This document shows positions 51,024 through 59,399 of a stretch of DNA of 64,000 bases, one piece after another. The notes under the pieces were generated by a model. The model was not told the DNA's origin. It saw only the letters and a list, made by a program, of their open reading frames with translations, and searched no databases. The number at the start of each line of letters is the position of its first letter. Within the stretch, counting starts at the first letter, position 1. The position numbers and the translations under genes are program-made. The stretch spans positions 372,001 through 436,000 of the forward strand of contig NZ_KB905392.1 of the NCBI RefSeq assembly GCF_000379465.1. Reading direction: 5' to 3'. This stretch comes from Sciscionella marina DSM 45152. GTDB lineage: Bacteria > Actinomycetota > Actinomycetes > Mycobacteriales > Pseudonocardiaceae.

Positions 51024-52489
51024 TCGACCCCAGAACCCCGGTCCTCGTCGGCGTCGGGCAACTCAGCTCGACCGATCGCGAGGCCCGGTTCAGCCCGACC
51101 GGACTGCTCGGCGAAGCGGCGCGGACCGCACTCGCCGAAGCGGGCGGCGGCATCACCGAACGCATCCGCTATGTCGGCGCGGTGGACAGTTTCGCCTCCC
51201 AGTTAGCGGATCTCGCGGGCGCTCTCGCCGGTTCGCTCGGCATCGAGGCCAAGGAAACCGTGGCCACCAGGATCAGTGGCACCAGCCCGGTCGAACTGCT
51301 CGCCGACGCCTGCGGGCTGATCGCCTCCGGCTCTCTGGACGCGGCATTGCTCGGTGGCGTCGAGGTGGTGCGCGCCTGGAAGGATGGGCGGCTGATCGAG
51401 GACCCGTCCCAGCCGGACGGGACCGCGCCGAGCCGGGTTCTGGGCACCGACCGCACCCCACAGCACGAGGGAGAGCTCGCCGCCGGGCTCGATCAGCCCG
51501 CCCAGTACTACCCGCTTTTCGAGCAGGCGATCCGGTCCGCGGACGGCAGCTCTATCGAGGAACACGACCGCGCGCTCGGCACGCTGTGGTCCCGGTTCGC
51601 GTCCGTCGCCGCGGAGAACCCGCACGCCTGGGACACCTCGGCCCCGAGCGCGGCGGACATCCTGCGGATCGGCCCGGACAACCGGATGATCGCCGCGCCG
51701 TACCGCAAACTGCTCACCGCGAACATCTTCGTCGACCAGGCGGCCGCGCTCGTGCTGTGCTCGGCCGAAACCGCTACCGCGGCCGGGATTCCGCGGGAGC
51801 GCTGGGTTTTCGTGGACGCGACCGCCTCGGCGAACGAGCACTGGTTCGTCGGCGAACGCGAACACCTGCACCGCAGCGAGGCCATCGCCGCGATCGGCAC
51901 GGCGCTGCGCGAGCACACCGGCGTCACCCCCGCCGGACACGAGCACCTCGACTTGTACTCGTGTTTCCCGTGCGCGGTACGCGTCGGCGCCGATGCGCTC
52001 GGGATCGACGCCTATGACCCGGCCAGGGTGCCCACCGTGACCGGCGGGCTCACCTTCGCCGGAGGCCCGGGAAGCAACTACGTGATGCACTCGCTCGCCG
52101 CCATGGCCGAGCGGCTGCGCGCCCATCCCGGGGAACGCGGACTGTGCACCGCACTCGGCTGGTTCCTCACCAAACACGCCGCCGTGTCCTTGAGCACCGA
52201 GGCACCCGCCACGCCGTACCGGCACTTCGACGCACAGGCCGCCGTGGACGCGCGGCCACGCCGTTCCGTGGCACTCGGCTACACCGGGCCCGCCGAGATC
52301 GAAACCTACACCTGCGCCTACGGCCGCGACGGCGAACCCGAAACCGGCTACCTCGCCTGCCTGCTCCCAGACGGTCGCCGTGCCTTCGCGGCGAGCTCCG
52401 ATCCCGCGCAGGCAACCGAACTCGTCGCCGGAGATCCGCTCGGCAAACCGGTCACCCTGACGGACGGGGCGCGGTTCCGGCTCGGCTAG
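51020..52489 (+). CDS. Thiolase-like acetyl-CoA acetyltransferase family protein
   Basis: 489 residues, longer than a standard ~390-residue thiolase because of the C-terminal domain (PYRHFDAQAAVDARPRRSVA onward, an OB-like DUF found on actinobacterial thiolase-like proteins). The N-terminal half starts DPRTPVLVGVGQLSS and has the thiolase VLVG and ALLGGVEVV strings. The usual nucleophile Cys of the N-domain is not evident at RISGTSPVELLADACG. FPCAVRVGADALG carries a Cys and the GGLTFAGGPGSNYVMHSLA motif is conserved. ATGA overlap with the monooxygenase indicates one operon. Function could be a non-decarboxylating C-C lyase or SCP2-thiolase-type step. Confidence 0.8.
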   Translation: MIDPRTPVLVGVGQLSSTDREARFSPTGLLGEAARTALAEAGGGITERIRYVGAVDSFASQLADLAGALAGSLGIEAKETVATRISGTSPVELLADACGLIASGSLDAALLGGVEVVRAWKDGRLIEDPSQPDGTAPSRVLGTDRTPQHEGELAAGLDQPAQYYPLFEQAIRSADGSSIEEHDRALGTLWSRFASVAAENPHAWDTSAPSAADILRIGPDNRMIAAPYRKLLTANIFVDQAAALVLCSAETATAAGIPRERWVFVDATASANEHWFVGEREHLHRSEAIAAIGTALREHTGVTPAGHEHLDLYSCFPCAVRVGADALGIDAYDPARVPTVTGGLTFAGGPGSNYVMHSLAAMAERLRAHPGERGLCTALGWFLTKHAAVSLSTEAPATPYRHFDAQAAVDARPRRSVALGYTGPAEIETYTCAYGRDGEPETGYLACLLPDGRRAFAASSDPAQATELVAGDPLGKPVTLTDGARFRLG

Positions 52490-52793
52490 GACGGCGCGAT
52501 GCTGCTCAAAACGCGGTGGCGTAAGGGATCGCGGACGGATCGAACACGCTGGTGTTCCGCCGGCATCCCGGAGTGCCCGCCGCCGAACTGGCCGGATCCC
52601 TCCGCGCGGCGTCGCCTTCCTCGACGGGGAATGCCCGTTTCGGTTCCGCGCTCGCTGAGCCGAACAGCCGCCGGGCCACGGCTTTCCGCACGGGTGCCCG
52701 CGTCGACCTCGATGCGGTGCTGCCCGCACGGGCCAGGCCCCGTCCAGGGTCCCGGGCGTGACCAGGGCGATAGGCACGCCGGGCAGTACGGGC
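52490..52793. other. Non-coding or decayed stretch
   Basis: No frame in this interval looks like a maintained gene. Reading frames on both strands are short, Arg/Pro-rich and unlike known families. It could be gene debris from the same loss event as the neighbouring P-loop remnant, but nothing recognisable remains. Confidence 0.4.
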
Positions 52794-53200
52794 GATGGGG
52801 CGAGTACGCGATTTTCGTCAACGGGTCATACGGCACGGGCACATCCTCGGCGTTGGAACACATCGGGGATCTGCCGGACACCGCCGGGCAGCCGTTCAGC
52901 CTCATGGACATCGACTGGTACCACCGGTCGTGGCGACCGGCCGCGTTCAGCCCGGACGATACGGTCATCGAAGCCCGGAACATGGCCCTCGTGTGAGCCG
53001 ACTACCGGTCCGCCGGACCGCGACAGCTCGTGGTCAGCGGTGTCGTCAGGGGCCGGGAGAAGCTCGATCGCTACAGCCGATCCCTGAACCTCGCCATCCG
53101 GCCCGTTCAGCTGTGGCCGGCCCACAGGTGACCGAGACCAGACTGCGCCGCCGCTGCATCCGAGCTGCGGACGATCGCGGTGCTGTGGTGCCCCGGCTTT
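52794..53200 (+). pseudogene. Remnant of a P-loop kinase-like gene
   Basis: The frame near 52800 encodes AIFVNGSYGTGTSSALEHIG, a near Walker A (GTGTSS in place of G-x-GKSS), then DIDWYHRSWRPAAFSPDDTV and EARNMALV before TGA at about 52994. The same frame goes on as ADYRSAGPRQLVVSGVVRGR and ends at a second stop near 53127. A shifted frame continues with VTETRLRRRC. This order (P-loop, DxDW, RQLVVSGVV, VTExRLRRR) is that of adenylate-kinase-like AAA proteins common in actinobacteria. Nonsense codon, frameshift and missing C-terminus show decay. Confidence 0.65.
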
Positions 53201-53206
53201 GACGTG

Positions 53207-54433
53207 CTATTTCAGCTCAGCGCTCGATTTGTTGAGCAGCCGCCGGGCCACGATGAGCTGCTGGATCTGTTGTGTCCCTTCGAAAATGTCCAGGATCTTG
53301 GCGTCCCGGGCCCATTTCTCGAACAGCTGCTCCTCGCCGTAGCCGACCGAGGAACACAGCTCGACGCAGCGCAGCGTGACCTCGGTCGCGGTACGCCCGG
53401 CCTTCGCCTTGGACATCGAGGCCTGCAAGGAGTTCGGCTGCTTGTTGTCGGCCATCCAGGCGGCCTGCAGGGTGAGCAGGTAGGCGCTCTCCCAGTCGGC
53501 TTCCATGCGCAGGAATTCGGCGGCCGCGGCGTGCCTGCCGAAAACCGGGGCGTCGTAGTCGAGCGCGACCCCGGCCTCGGTGAGCACGGCGCGGGTCGCC
53601 TCGAGCGCGGCCTTGGCGACGCCGACGGCCATCGCGGCGACCATCGGCCGGGTGTTGTCGAAGGTCTGCATGACCCCGCCGAAGCCCTTGCTGGTGTCGA
53701 CCTCCGGGCTGCCGAGCAGGTTCTCTTTGGGCACCCGGACGTTGTCCAGCCGGAAATGCGCGGTGTCCGAGGCACGGATACCGAGCTTGTGTTCCAGGCG
53801 GACGAGTTCGAAGCCCGGGCGATCGCGCTCCACGAGGAAGGACTTGATGGCGGCCTTGCCGAGAGAACGGTCCAGGGTCGCCCACACGACGACGACCTCG
53901 GCGCGCTCCCCCGCGGTCACGAAGATCTTCTCGCCGTTGAGCACGTATTCGTCCCCGTCGGCGACCGCGGTGGTGCGAATCGCGCCGGAGTCGGAACCGG
54001 TTTCCGGTTCGGTGATGGCCATGGCGGCCCATTTCCCGCCGAACCGGCCCATCTGCTCGTCGTTGGCCACTGCGGCGATCGCGGCGTTGCCCAGCCCCTG
54101 CCCCGGCATGGACAACATCAACCCGGCGTCGCCCCAGCACAGTTCGAGCACGCCGAGCACGGTGGCAAGATTGGCACCGTTGCGCGGTCCCTTGGACTCC
54201 TGCTCGGTCTCCTTCTCGTTCTTGTCGCCGCGCCCACCGGCCGCACCGGCGCCACCCGCCGCACCCGAGCCCTGCACCCCGTTGATGAGCTGAGCGAGCA
54301 TGTCCATCTCGGTCGGATAGCTGTGCTCGGCCGCGTCGTAGCGGCGGGAGTTCGGGCGCAGTACCTCGGTGGCGGCATAGCGCGCCTGATCGATGAGGGT
54401 CTTGAGCTTGCGCGGGGTTTCCAGGTTGATCAT
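53207..54433 (-). CDS. fadE24: Acyl-CoA dehydrogenase, FadE24-like (Rv3139)
   Basis: 408 residues. ACAD landmarks: AMAITEPETGSDSGAIRTTA (FAD/substrate loop), YVLNGEKIFVTAGERAEVVVVWA, FDNTRPMVAAMAVGVAKAALE, and the C-terminal FEGTQQIQQLIVARRLL. An Ala/Gly- and Glu/Lys-rich insertion (residues ~50-85, GSGAAGGAGAAGGRGDKNEK) marks the FadE24 type. Adjacent fadE23 overlaps it by ATGA, and such pairs can form heteromeric dehydrogenases. It introduces the alpha-beta double bond in an acyl-CoA; the chain preferred is unknown. Confidence 0.88.
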   Translation of the reverse strand: MINLETPRKLKTLIDQARYAATEVLRPNSRRYDAAEHSYPTEMDMLAQLINGVQGSGAAGGAGAAGGRGDKNEKETEQESKGPRNGANLATVLGVLELCWGDAGLMLSMPGQGLGNAAIAAVANDEQMGRFGGKWAAMAITEPETGSDSGAIRTTAVADGDEYVLNGEKIFVTAGERAEVVVVWATLDRSLGKAAIKSFLVERDRPGFELVRLEHKLGIRASDTAHFRLDNVRVPKENLLGSPEVDTSKGFGGVMQTFDNTRPMVAAMAVGVAKAALEATRAVLTEAGVALDYDAPVFGRHAAAAEFLRMEADWESAYLLTLQAAWMADNKQPNSLQASMSKAKAGRTATEVTLRCVELCSSVGYGEEQLFEKWARDAKILDIFEGTQQIQQLIVARRLLNKSSAELK

Positions 54434-55770
54434 ACGAGCACGCCACCTTCCATCACCGAGACCGCGCGCAGGTCGCGGTACCACCGCTCGACAGGATGCT
54501 CCTTGACGAATCCGTGCCCGCCGAGCAGCTGCACCCCGTCGCTGCCGATCGCCATCGCCTTGTCCGAACAGAGTTTTCGCGCCAAGGCCACCTCGCGCGC
54601 ATACGGCAGGCCCTGCTCGGCCCGCGCGGCCGCACGGTAGGTGACCAGCTTCAGCCCCTCGAGTTCGATGCCGATGTCCGCGACCTTGAACGCGACCCCC
54701 TGGCGGTTGCTGATCGGCTCGCCGAACGCCTCCCGCTCGTTGACGTAGGGCACCACGTAGTCGAGTACCGCGCGCGCCGTACCGAGCGCGAGCGCCGACC
54801 AGCCGAGCCTGGACAGCCGCACGCAGTCGGCGTACACCTCGCTCGCCGCGCTACCGAGCAGCGCCGCTGCGGGCACCGAGACCTTGTCCAGCCGCACCCG
54901 CCCGGCCCCCGCGGCACGGATGCCCATGCCCGGTTCGGGGCGCACCGAGAGGCCGCTCGCGGAGGATTCCACGAGGAAAAGCGCCGGGCCGCGCCCTTCG
55001 ATGTCGGCGGCGATCAGGAACAGTTCCGCGCTCGCCGCCAGCGGGACGAAGGACTTCTCCCCGCTGAGCACGAACTCGCCGCCCCTGCGGTATGCCTTGG
55101 TCTGCAAGGAGAACGGGTCGAACAGCGGGCGCGGTTCGGCGACCGCGAGCGCCGCCGCCGGGCTGTTGTCCCCGACGAACGCCGGCAGATAGGTCGCCTG
55201 CTGGTCCCCATCGCCCCACAGCGCCAGCGCGGTGCTCACCGCGGACGGGGCAAGCGCTGCCACGGCGAGCCCCATGTCGCCGTGCGCCATCGCCTCCGCG
55301 ACGAGTACTCCGGTCACCGCCGAGCGCTCGGCACTGATGCCGCCGAGCGCTTCCGGGACACCGAACGCGGACACGCCGAGCTCGGCGACCTTCGTCAGCA
55401 CCTCGCGTGGCGCGGCGGTGACGGTGTCCGCCTCGGCCGCGGCCGGCCGGAGCACCTCGGCCGCGAGCTCGCCGACGGTCTCGGCGATCATGCGCTGTTC
55501 ATCGCTCGGGGTCAGGTCGAACAGCCCGCCCTCGGCCGGTTTCTCCTGGCGCACCGGGCCTCCCGGACTCTTCGCCGCGCTGAAGGTCCGGCCGGCGGCG
55601 GCCGCGGCGGCGAACCCGCTACGCGTCGCGGTACCGACGACCCGCTCGACCTGTTTGCGCAGGCCGAGCCGGTCGAGCGCACCGTTTCCGGCGAGTTTGT
55701 TCAGCGCAAGAAGCCCAAACTGCATCGCATCCCTGCGGACGCCACGACCTGGAGCGTTCGTGTCACTCAT
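54430..55770 (-). CDS. fadE23: Acyl-CoA dehydrogenase, FadE23-like (Rv3140)
   Basis: 446 residues. An N-terminal ~80-residue extension (MQFGLLALNKLAGNGALDRL, then Ala-rich) precedes the ACAD core, from LTPSDEQRMIAETVGELAAEVLRP through ALAVAEPRPLFDPFSLQTKA to LLGGHGFVKEHPVERWYRDLRAVSVMEGG. The middle domain shows AYRRGGEFVLSGEKSFVPLA; the usual catalytic Glu region is not typical, which fits a non-identical subunit of a heteromeric dehydrogenase with FadE24. ATG 55770 has GAGGTG upstream. The promoter region contains the palindrome at 55819. Confidence 0.86.
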   Translation of the reverse strand: MSDTNAPGRGVRRDAMQFGLLALNKLAGNGALDRLGLRKQVERVVGTATRSGFAAAAAAGRTFSAAKSPGGPVRQEKPAEGGLFDLTPSDEQRMIAETVGELAAEVLRPAAAEADTVTAAPREVLTKVAELGVSAFGVPEALGGISAERSAVTGVLVAEAMAHGDMGLAVAALAPSAVSTALALWGDGDQQATYLPAFVGDNSPAAALAVAEPRPLFDPFSLQTKAYRRGGEFVLSGEKSFVPLAASAELFLIAADIEGRGPALFLVESSASGLSVRPEPGMGIRAAGAGRVRLDKVSVPAAALLGSAASEVYADCVRLSRLGWSALALGTARAVLDYVVPYVNEREAFGEPISNRQGVAFKVADIGIELEGLKLVTYRAAARAEQGLPYAREVALARKLCSDKAMAIGSDGVQLLGGHGFVKEHPVERWYRDLRAVSVMEGGVLV

Positions 55771-55818
55771 CGGCACCTCATTCTTCTCACCAACTCGAGA
55801 AGCAATGTACTGCAAACC

Positions 55819-55830
55819 TACTCGCGAGTA
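55819..55830. promoter_or_regulatory. Candidate TetR-type operator upstream of fadE23
   Basis: TACTCGCGAGTA is a perfect 12-bp palindrome 49 bases before the fadE23 ATG; TAAACTTACC follows immediately. The size suits a TetR fatty-acid regulator encoded elsewhere. The rest of the 255-base gap 55771-56025 holds the divergent promoter of pit and no gene. Confidence 0.5.
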
Positions 55831-56025
55831 AACTTACCTCGAGTCACCTGTGTCGGCGATAACTTCCCGTAATCGGTCTTCACCCGGACAGGTGGTGAAG
55901 TATCCCACTCCGCACTCGGACGTCTCCCAGCGTTCACCCTTCGTTCACCAAGCGCGGCTAACTTTCGTGTGCGGCGGCAACGCAGCCGGCCCACCCCAAT
56001 AGCTTCGGCATGGATAGGGAATAGC

Positions 56026-57159
56026 GTGGAAAGCTCCCTGCTGGTGGTCGTGGTCATCGTGACCGCACTGGCATTCGACTTCACGAACGGTTTTCACGAC
56101 ACGGCCAACGCGATGGCCACCTCGATCGCGACGAGAGCGCTCAAACCCAAGGTCGCCGTAGCGATCTCCGCGGTACTGAACCTGGCGGGCGCATTTCTTT
56201 CGGTGGAAGTGGCGAAAACCATCTCCTCGGGAATCGTGAGCGAATCCGGAATCACCCCAGCCGTGATCTTCGGTGGATTGATCGGCGCGATCGTGTGGAA
56301 TCTGCTCACCTGGTTCCTCGGATTACCGTCCAGCTCCTCACATGCCCTGTTCGGCGGGCTGATCGGCGCCACATGGATCGCCGCGGGATCGGGTGCCGTG
56401 CATTTCGGCGTGGTGTTCGAGAAGGTGATCATTCCCGCGCTCGCCTCCCCGGTGATCGCCGGGCTGGCCGCGATGGTCGCCACCTATCTCGCCTACGTGA
56501 TGACCCGGCGCGCCAAACAAGCCAGTACCACCAAGGGTTTCCGGGCCGGTCAGATCGTCACCGCCTCGCTCGTCTCGCTCGCGCACGGCACCAACGACGC
56601 GCAGAAGACCATGGGGGTCATCACCCTCGTGCTGATCACCGGCAACATGCTCGGTACCGGCTCCGGCCCGCCGATCTGGGTGGTCGCCGCGTGCGGAATC
56701 GCCATGGCGGCAGGCACCTACATCGGCGGCTGGCGGGTGATCCGCACTCTCGGCAAGGGCCTCACCGACATCCAGAGCCCGCAGGGATTCGCCGCCGAAG
56801 TCAGCTCCACCGCGGTGATCCTGGCTTCCTCGCACCTCGGGTTCGCCTTGTCCACCACGCACGTGTGCTCGGGAAGCGTGCTCGGCGCCGGACTCGGCAG
56901 GCGGCTCGCCGAGGTTCGCTGGGGTGTCGCGGGGAAGATGGCGGTCGCCTGGCTGCTCACCCTGCCCGCGGCCGCCGTGGTCGGAGCGATCGCCGGAGAG
57001 ACCGCCTCCCAGGGTTCACTCGGCACGATCCTCGTCGCGGCCGCCGGACTCGTGATCGCCGTCGGGTTCTATCTCGCTTCCCGGCGCAACCCGGTCGATG
57101 CCAAAAACGTCAACGAGACCGAGCAGATGCCTGCCGAGGCGCCCGCTCCGGTCGGCTAG
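56026..57159 (+). CDS. pit: Low-affinity inorganic phosphate transporter, PiT family
   Basis: 377 residues, ten or so hydrophobic segments. The duplicated Pit signature is clear: FDFTNGFHDTANAMATSIATRAL near the N-terminus and SLAHGTNDAQKTMGVITLVL in the second half, with GLPSSSSHALFGGLIGA and ALSTTHVCSGSVLGAGLG as the matching loops. It co-transports metal-phosphate with protons at the cytoplasmic membrane. GTG 56026 is the likely start; the nearby ATG 56010 reads only four codons. It is followed 15 bases later by a small membrane gene. Confidence 0.95.
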   Translation: MESSLLVVVVIVTALAFDFTNGFHDTANAMATSIATRALKPKVAVAISAVLNLAGAFLSVEVAKTISSGIVSESGITPAVIFGGLIGAIVWNLLTWFLGLPSSSSHALFGGLIGATWIAAGSGAVHFGVVFEKVIIPALASPVIAGLAAMVATYLAYVMTRRAKQASTTKGFRAGQIVTASLVSLAHGTNDAQKTMGVITLVLITGNMLGTGSGPPIWVVAACGIAMAAGTYIGGWRVIRTLGKGLTDIQSPQGFAAEVSSTAVILASSHLGFALSTTHVCSGSVLGAGLGRRLAEVRWGVAGKMAVAWLLTLPAAAVVGAIAGETASQGSLGTILVAAAGLVIAVGFYLASRRNPVDAKNVNETEQMPAEAPAPVG

Positions 57160-57174
57160 GAAGGACCTCGCGCG

Positions 57175-57399
57175 ATGCACATCGACTGGTCGTCGCTCGG
57201 TCTGGTCGCGGTCGTCGCCCTCGTGGCGACCACCGTGCTCGTCGCCCTGTTCGCGACGGGGATCCAGGCCCTCTCCCGGCGGGAACGCGCCGCCGAGGCC
57301 GGCCGCTCCGACGCGGTGGCCACGGTCACCGCGGGCACCTCGTTCCTGCTCTGCGCCGCGATCGTGCTCTACGGGATCTATCTGATCGTGCTCGGCTGA
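57175..57399 (+). CDS. Small membrane protein co-transcribed with pit
   Basis: 74 residues. Two membrane helices: LGLVAVVALVATTVLVALFATGI and AVATVTAGTSFLLCAAIVLYGIYLIV, joined by a charged loop RRERAAEAGRS. Small two-helix proteins of this kind frequently follow Pit genes in actinobacteria. The biochemical role is unknown; an accessory subunit is possible. GGAAGGA lies about ten bases before ATG 57175. Confidence 0.78.
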   Translation: MHIDWSSLGLVAVVALVATTVLVALFATGIQALSRRERAAEAGRSDAVATVTAGTSFLLCAAIVLYGIYLIVLG

Positions 57400-57424
57400 G
57401 CCGCGATTCCCGGCACCGCGGTTC

Positions 57425-57991
57425 CTAAGTGGAGCCGCCGTGGGCGGGGAGGTAGAACATTCGCAGCCGCATCTGGCGCGCGCCTTCGGGGGCGTCGTCG
57501 ACGCTGTGCGCGTGTTCGTTCAGTAGCTGGATGAAGCCCTCGAACACGGCCGCCAGCCCCTGCTCGGTGAAGTAGCCGCCGCCCCTGGCACCCTTGGCCC
57601 ACTCACCGTGTTTGCGGAACTCCGCGATGAACCGGTTGAACAGCTCGATCTCGCCGGGCAGCTGCGCGTCCCGCCATGCGTCGAGCGCGGCCCGCTCCTG
57701 ACCGGAGAGCGAGTCGTAGGGCGGCTCCCGGCGATCCACCCGGACCGCGCGCCACCACCGTTGCCTGCCCTGGGAGAGCTCCGGAATCTCCTCGATCACC
57801 CCGGCATCAGCGAGCACCCGCAGGTGATAGCTCGTGGTGCCGGTGTTCTCCCCCAGTTCCTCGGCGATCCGCGTCGAGTTCGCCCGGCCGAGCCGATCGA
57901 GCTGGCGCAGGATCTCACCGCGCAGCGGGTGCGCCATCGCCTTCCACGCCGGCTCGTCACCGATCACACGCCTCGGCGGCTTCTTCGTCAT
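57425..57991 (-). CDS. ArsR/HTH_20-type transcriptional regulator
   Basis: 188 residues. N-terminal winged helix WKAMAHPLRGEILRQLDRLGRANSTRIAEELGENTGTTSYHLRVLADAGVIEE, the ArsR-like helix_turn_helix with the TGTTSYHLRxL recognition helix, followed by a C-terminal effector region (~75-188) of unknown ligand. It is divergent from the small membrane gene at 58074, with AT-rich tandem repeats between. Probably represses that gene and itself. Confidence 0.87.
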   Translation of the reverse strand: MTKKPPRRVIGDEPAWKAMAHPLRGEILRQLDRLGRANSTRIAEELGENTGTTSYHLRVLADAGVIEEIPELSQGRQRWWRAVRVDRREPPYDSLSGQERAALDAWRDAQLPGEIELFNRFIAEFRKHGEWAKGARGGGYFTEQGLAAVFEGFIQLLNEHAHSVDDAPEGARQMRLRMFYLPAHGGST

Positions 57992-58022
57992 CCGGCAACC
58001 GTACCGCATACGCAGAAGTTTG

Positions 58023-58050
58023 TTTGCAGAACTTTCTTTGCAAAATTTTC
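58023..58050. promoter_or_regulatory. Tandem 14-bp direct repeats in an AT-rich divergent promoter
   Basis: TTTGCAGAACTTTC (58023-58036) is followed at once by TTTGCAAAATTTTC (58037-58050), identical at 12 of 14 positions; TATAAC at 58055 may be a -10 box for the membrane gene. The 82-base gap is strikingly AT-rich against its surroundings. Likely operator of the ArsR-type regulator. Confidence 0.6.
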
Positions 58051-58073
58051 TCTGTATAACTACCCTTGCAAGC

Positions 58074-58532
58074 ATGACCGCCTTGTTGCGCCGGACAGCG
58101 CTCACCGATCGGCCGCAGCCCGCGCGCCTTGCCCGTGCCCACCGCTGGGCACCCTGGGTACTCGGGGCGACCGCCGTGACCTTGGTGCCGTGGGCGGGTC
58201 TGCTCGCGGCGAGATTGCCGGATACGACGGAGGTACGGCACTGGTCGACCGCCTGGGCAGGTCTCGATCTGCTGCTGGCCGCGGGATGCGGGACGACAGC
58301 GGTACTGCGGCACCGGGCGAGCCATTGGTCGAGCCCGGCAGCGGCGGCAACGGCCACGGCCGCGGTGCTCGATGTGTGGTTCGACGTGCTCACCGCGCAG
58401 CCGGGTGCACCATTGACCACGGCCCTCGCGCTCGGCGCGGTGGAGCTGGCTTTCGCGGGCTACTGCGTCATGATCGCCGTGGACCGGGAGATCCCGGCTA
58501 GAGCTTCCTGCCCGCGCGGACCCGTCGGGTGA
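58074..58532 (+). CDS. Small integral membrane protein divergent from ArsR-type regulator
   Basis: 152 residues from ATG 58074. About four hydrophobic segments, starting WVLGATAVTLVPWAGLLAA and AGLDLLLAAGCGTTAVL, then an Ala-rich segment AATATAAVLDVWFDVLTA and ALALGAVELAFAGYCVMIAV. This is the actinobacterial small-membrane family that accompanies ArsR-type regulators; function unknown. The last 35 bases overlap the convergent DUF3817 gene. Confidence 0.7.
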   Translation: MTALLRRTALTDRPQPARLARAHRWAPWVLGATAVTLVPWAGLLAARLPDTTEVRHWSTAWAGLDLLLAAGCGTTAVLRHRASHWSSPAAAATATAAVLDVWFDVLTAQPGAPLTTALALGAVELAFAGYCVMIAVDREIPARASCPRGPVG

Positions 58533-58854
58533 CCGCGCGCTCGGCGACGAAGGACAGGAACGGGATCGTGCCGGAGAGCAGGATCCAGACGGTGCCCTTG
58601 ATGGACCAGCGCGCCTTGAGCGCGAGGTCGACCGCCATGACGATGTAGATCATGTAGAACACGCCGTGCAGCGGCCCGATGATCGCCACTCCCGCGTCGG
58701 CGTCGAAGCCGTACTTGAACACCATCGCGGCGCACAGGGCGAGCAGTCCGATTCCGGTGATGTAGGCGATGATCCGGTAACGAAGGAGCGCACCGGGAAT
58801 CTTCGCCGCCGCGGGAGAGTTCGTTTCCTGCGATTCGCTGGCGAGTTCACTCAT
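58498..58854 (-). CDS. DUF3817 integral membrane protein
   Basis: 118 residues. The DUF3817 pattern is clear: ALLRYRIIAYITGIGLLALCAAMV, GPLHGVFYMIYIVMAVDLALKARWS and GTVWILLSGTIPFLSFVAERAVTR, three membrane helices with the conserved G-x-HG motif. Function unknown. ATG 58854 overlaps the upstream membrane gene stop (ATGA). Confidence 0.87.
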   Translation of the reverse strand: MSELASESQETNSPAAAKIPGALLRYRIIAYITGIGLLALCAAMVFKYGFDADAGVAIIGPLHGVFYMIYIVMAVDLALKARWSIKGTVWILLSGTIPFLSFVAERAVTRRVRAGRKL

Positions 58855-59336
58855 GGCCGCTCCTTGGTCGGGGTGTCGGCCGCGTCCTCCGCGGCGAGTT
58901 CGGCGAGGAAGGCGTTGTAGCGGGCCAGCGCCGGATCCTCCACGGTGTCCTCGGCGACCGTCGGTGCCACGTAGGCCATCTTGGAGGAAGGCGCCTTCGG
59001 CTGCTCCGCACCGGCCAGCGTGGCGATCGCGTGCCCGTTCACCGGCTGCCCGTCGACCAGCTGTCCAGACCGTGCCGGATCCGCGGCCGAGCCGGGATCG
59101 GCGACGGTCTCCCTGGCCCGCTCGCGCCGCGCATAGCGGTAGATGCGCCACACCATGAACAGCGGGAAGAACCCGAAAAGCGGCCACTGCAGCACGTACC
59201 CCAGGTTCTGCAGCGTTCCGCTCGACGATTCGAACCTGGTCCACTGCCAGTACGCGAGCGCGATTCCCAAGGCGAGCGCCGCCAGGCAACCGAGTGCGAT
59301 CCACACTCGCCGCGCGGTCACCAGTCGGCCTGCCAT
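58851..59336 (-). CDS. Membrane protein with two helices and acidic cytoplasmic tail
   Basis: 161 residues. Two hydrophobic helices (WIALGCLAALALGIALAYW and LQWPLFGFFPLFMVWRIYR) in the first 70 residues, then a long polar tail with MAYVAPTVAEDTVEDPALARYNAFLAELAAED, a conserved-looking C-terminal helix. It is the partner of the downstream DUF3817 gene in many actinobacteria; no function known to me. Confidence 0.75.
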   Translation of the reverse strand: MAGRLVTARRVWIALGCLAALALGIALAYWQWTRFESSSGTLQNLGYVLQWPLFGFFPLFMVWRIYRYARRERARETVADPGSAADPARSGQLVDGQPVNGHAIATLAGAEQPKAPSSKMAYVAPTVAEDTVEDPALARYNAFLAELAAEDAADTPTKERP

Positions 59337-59399
59337 ACCCCGAAAGTAGCACCGTGACGGCCGTCGCTCGACGCCAGCCCTCGCTCTCGGACGGTGGCG

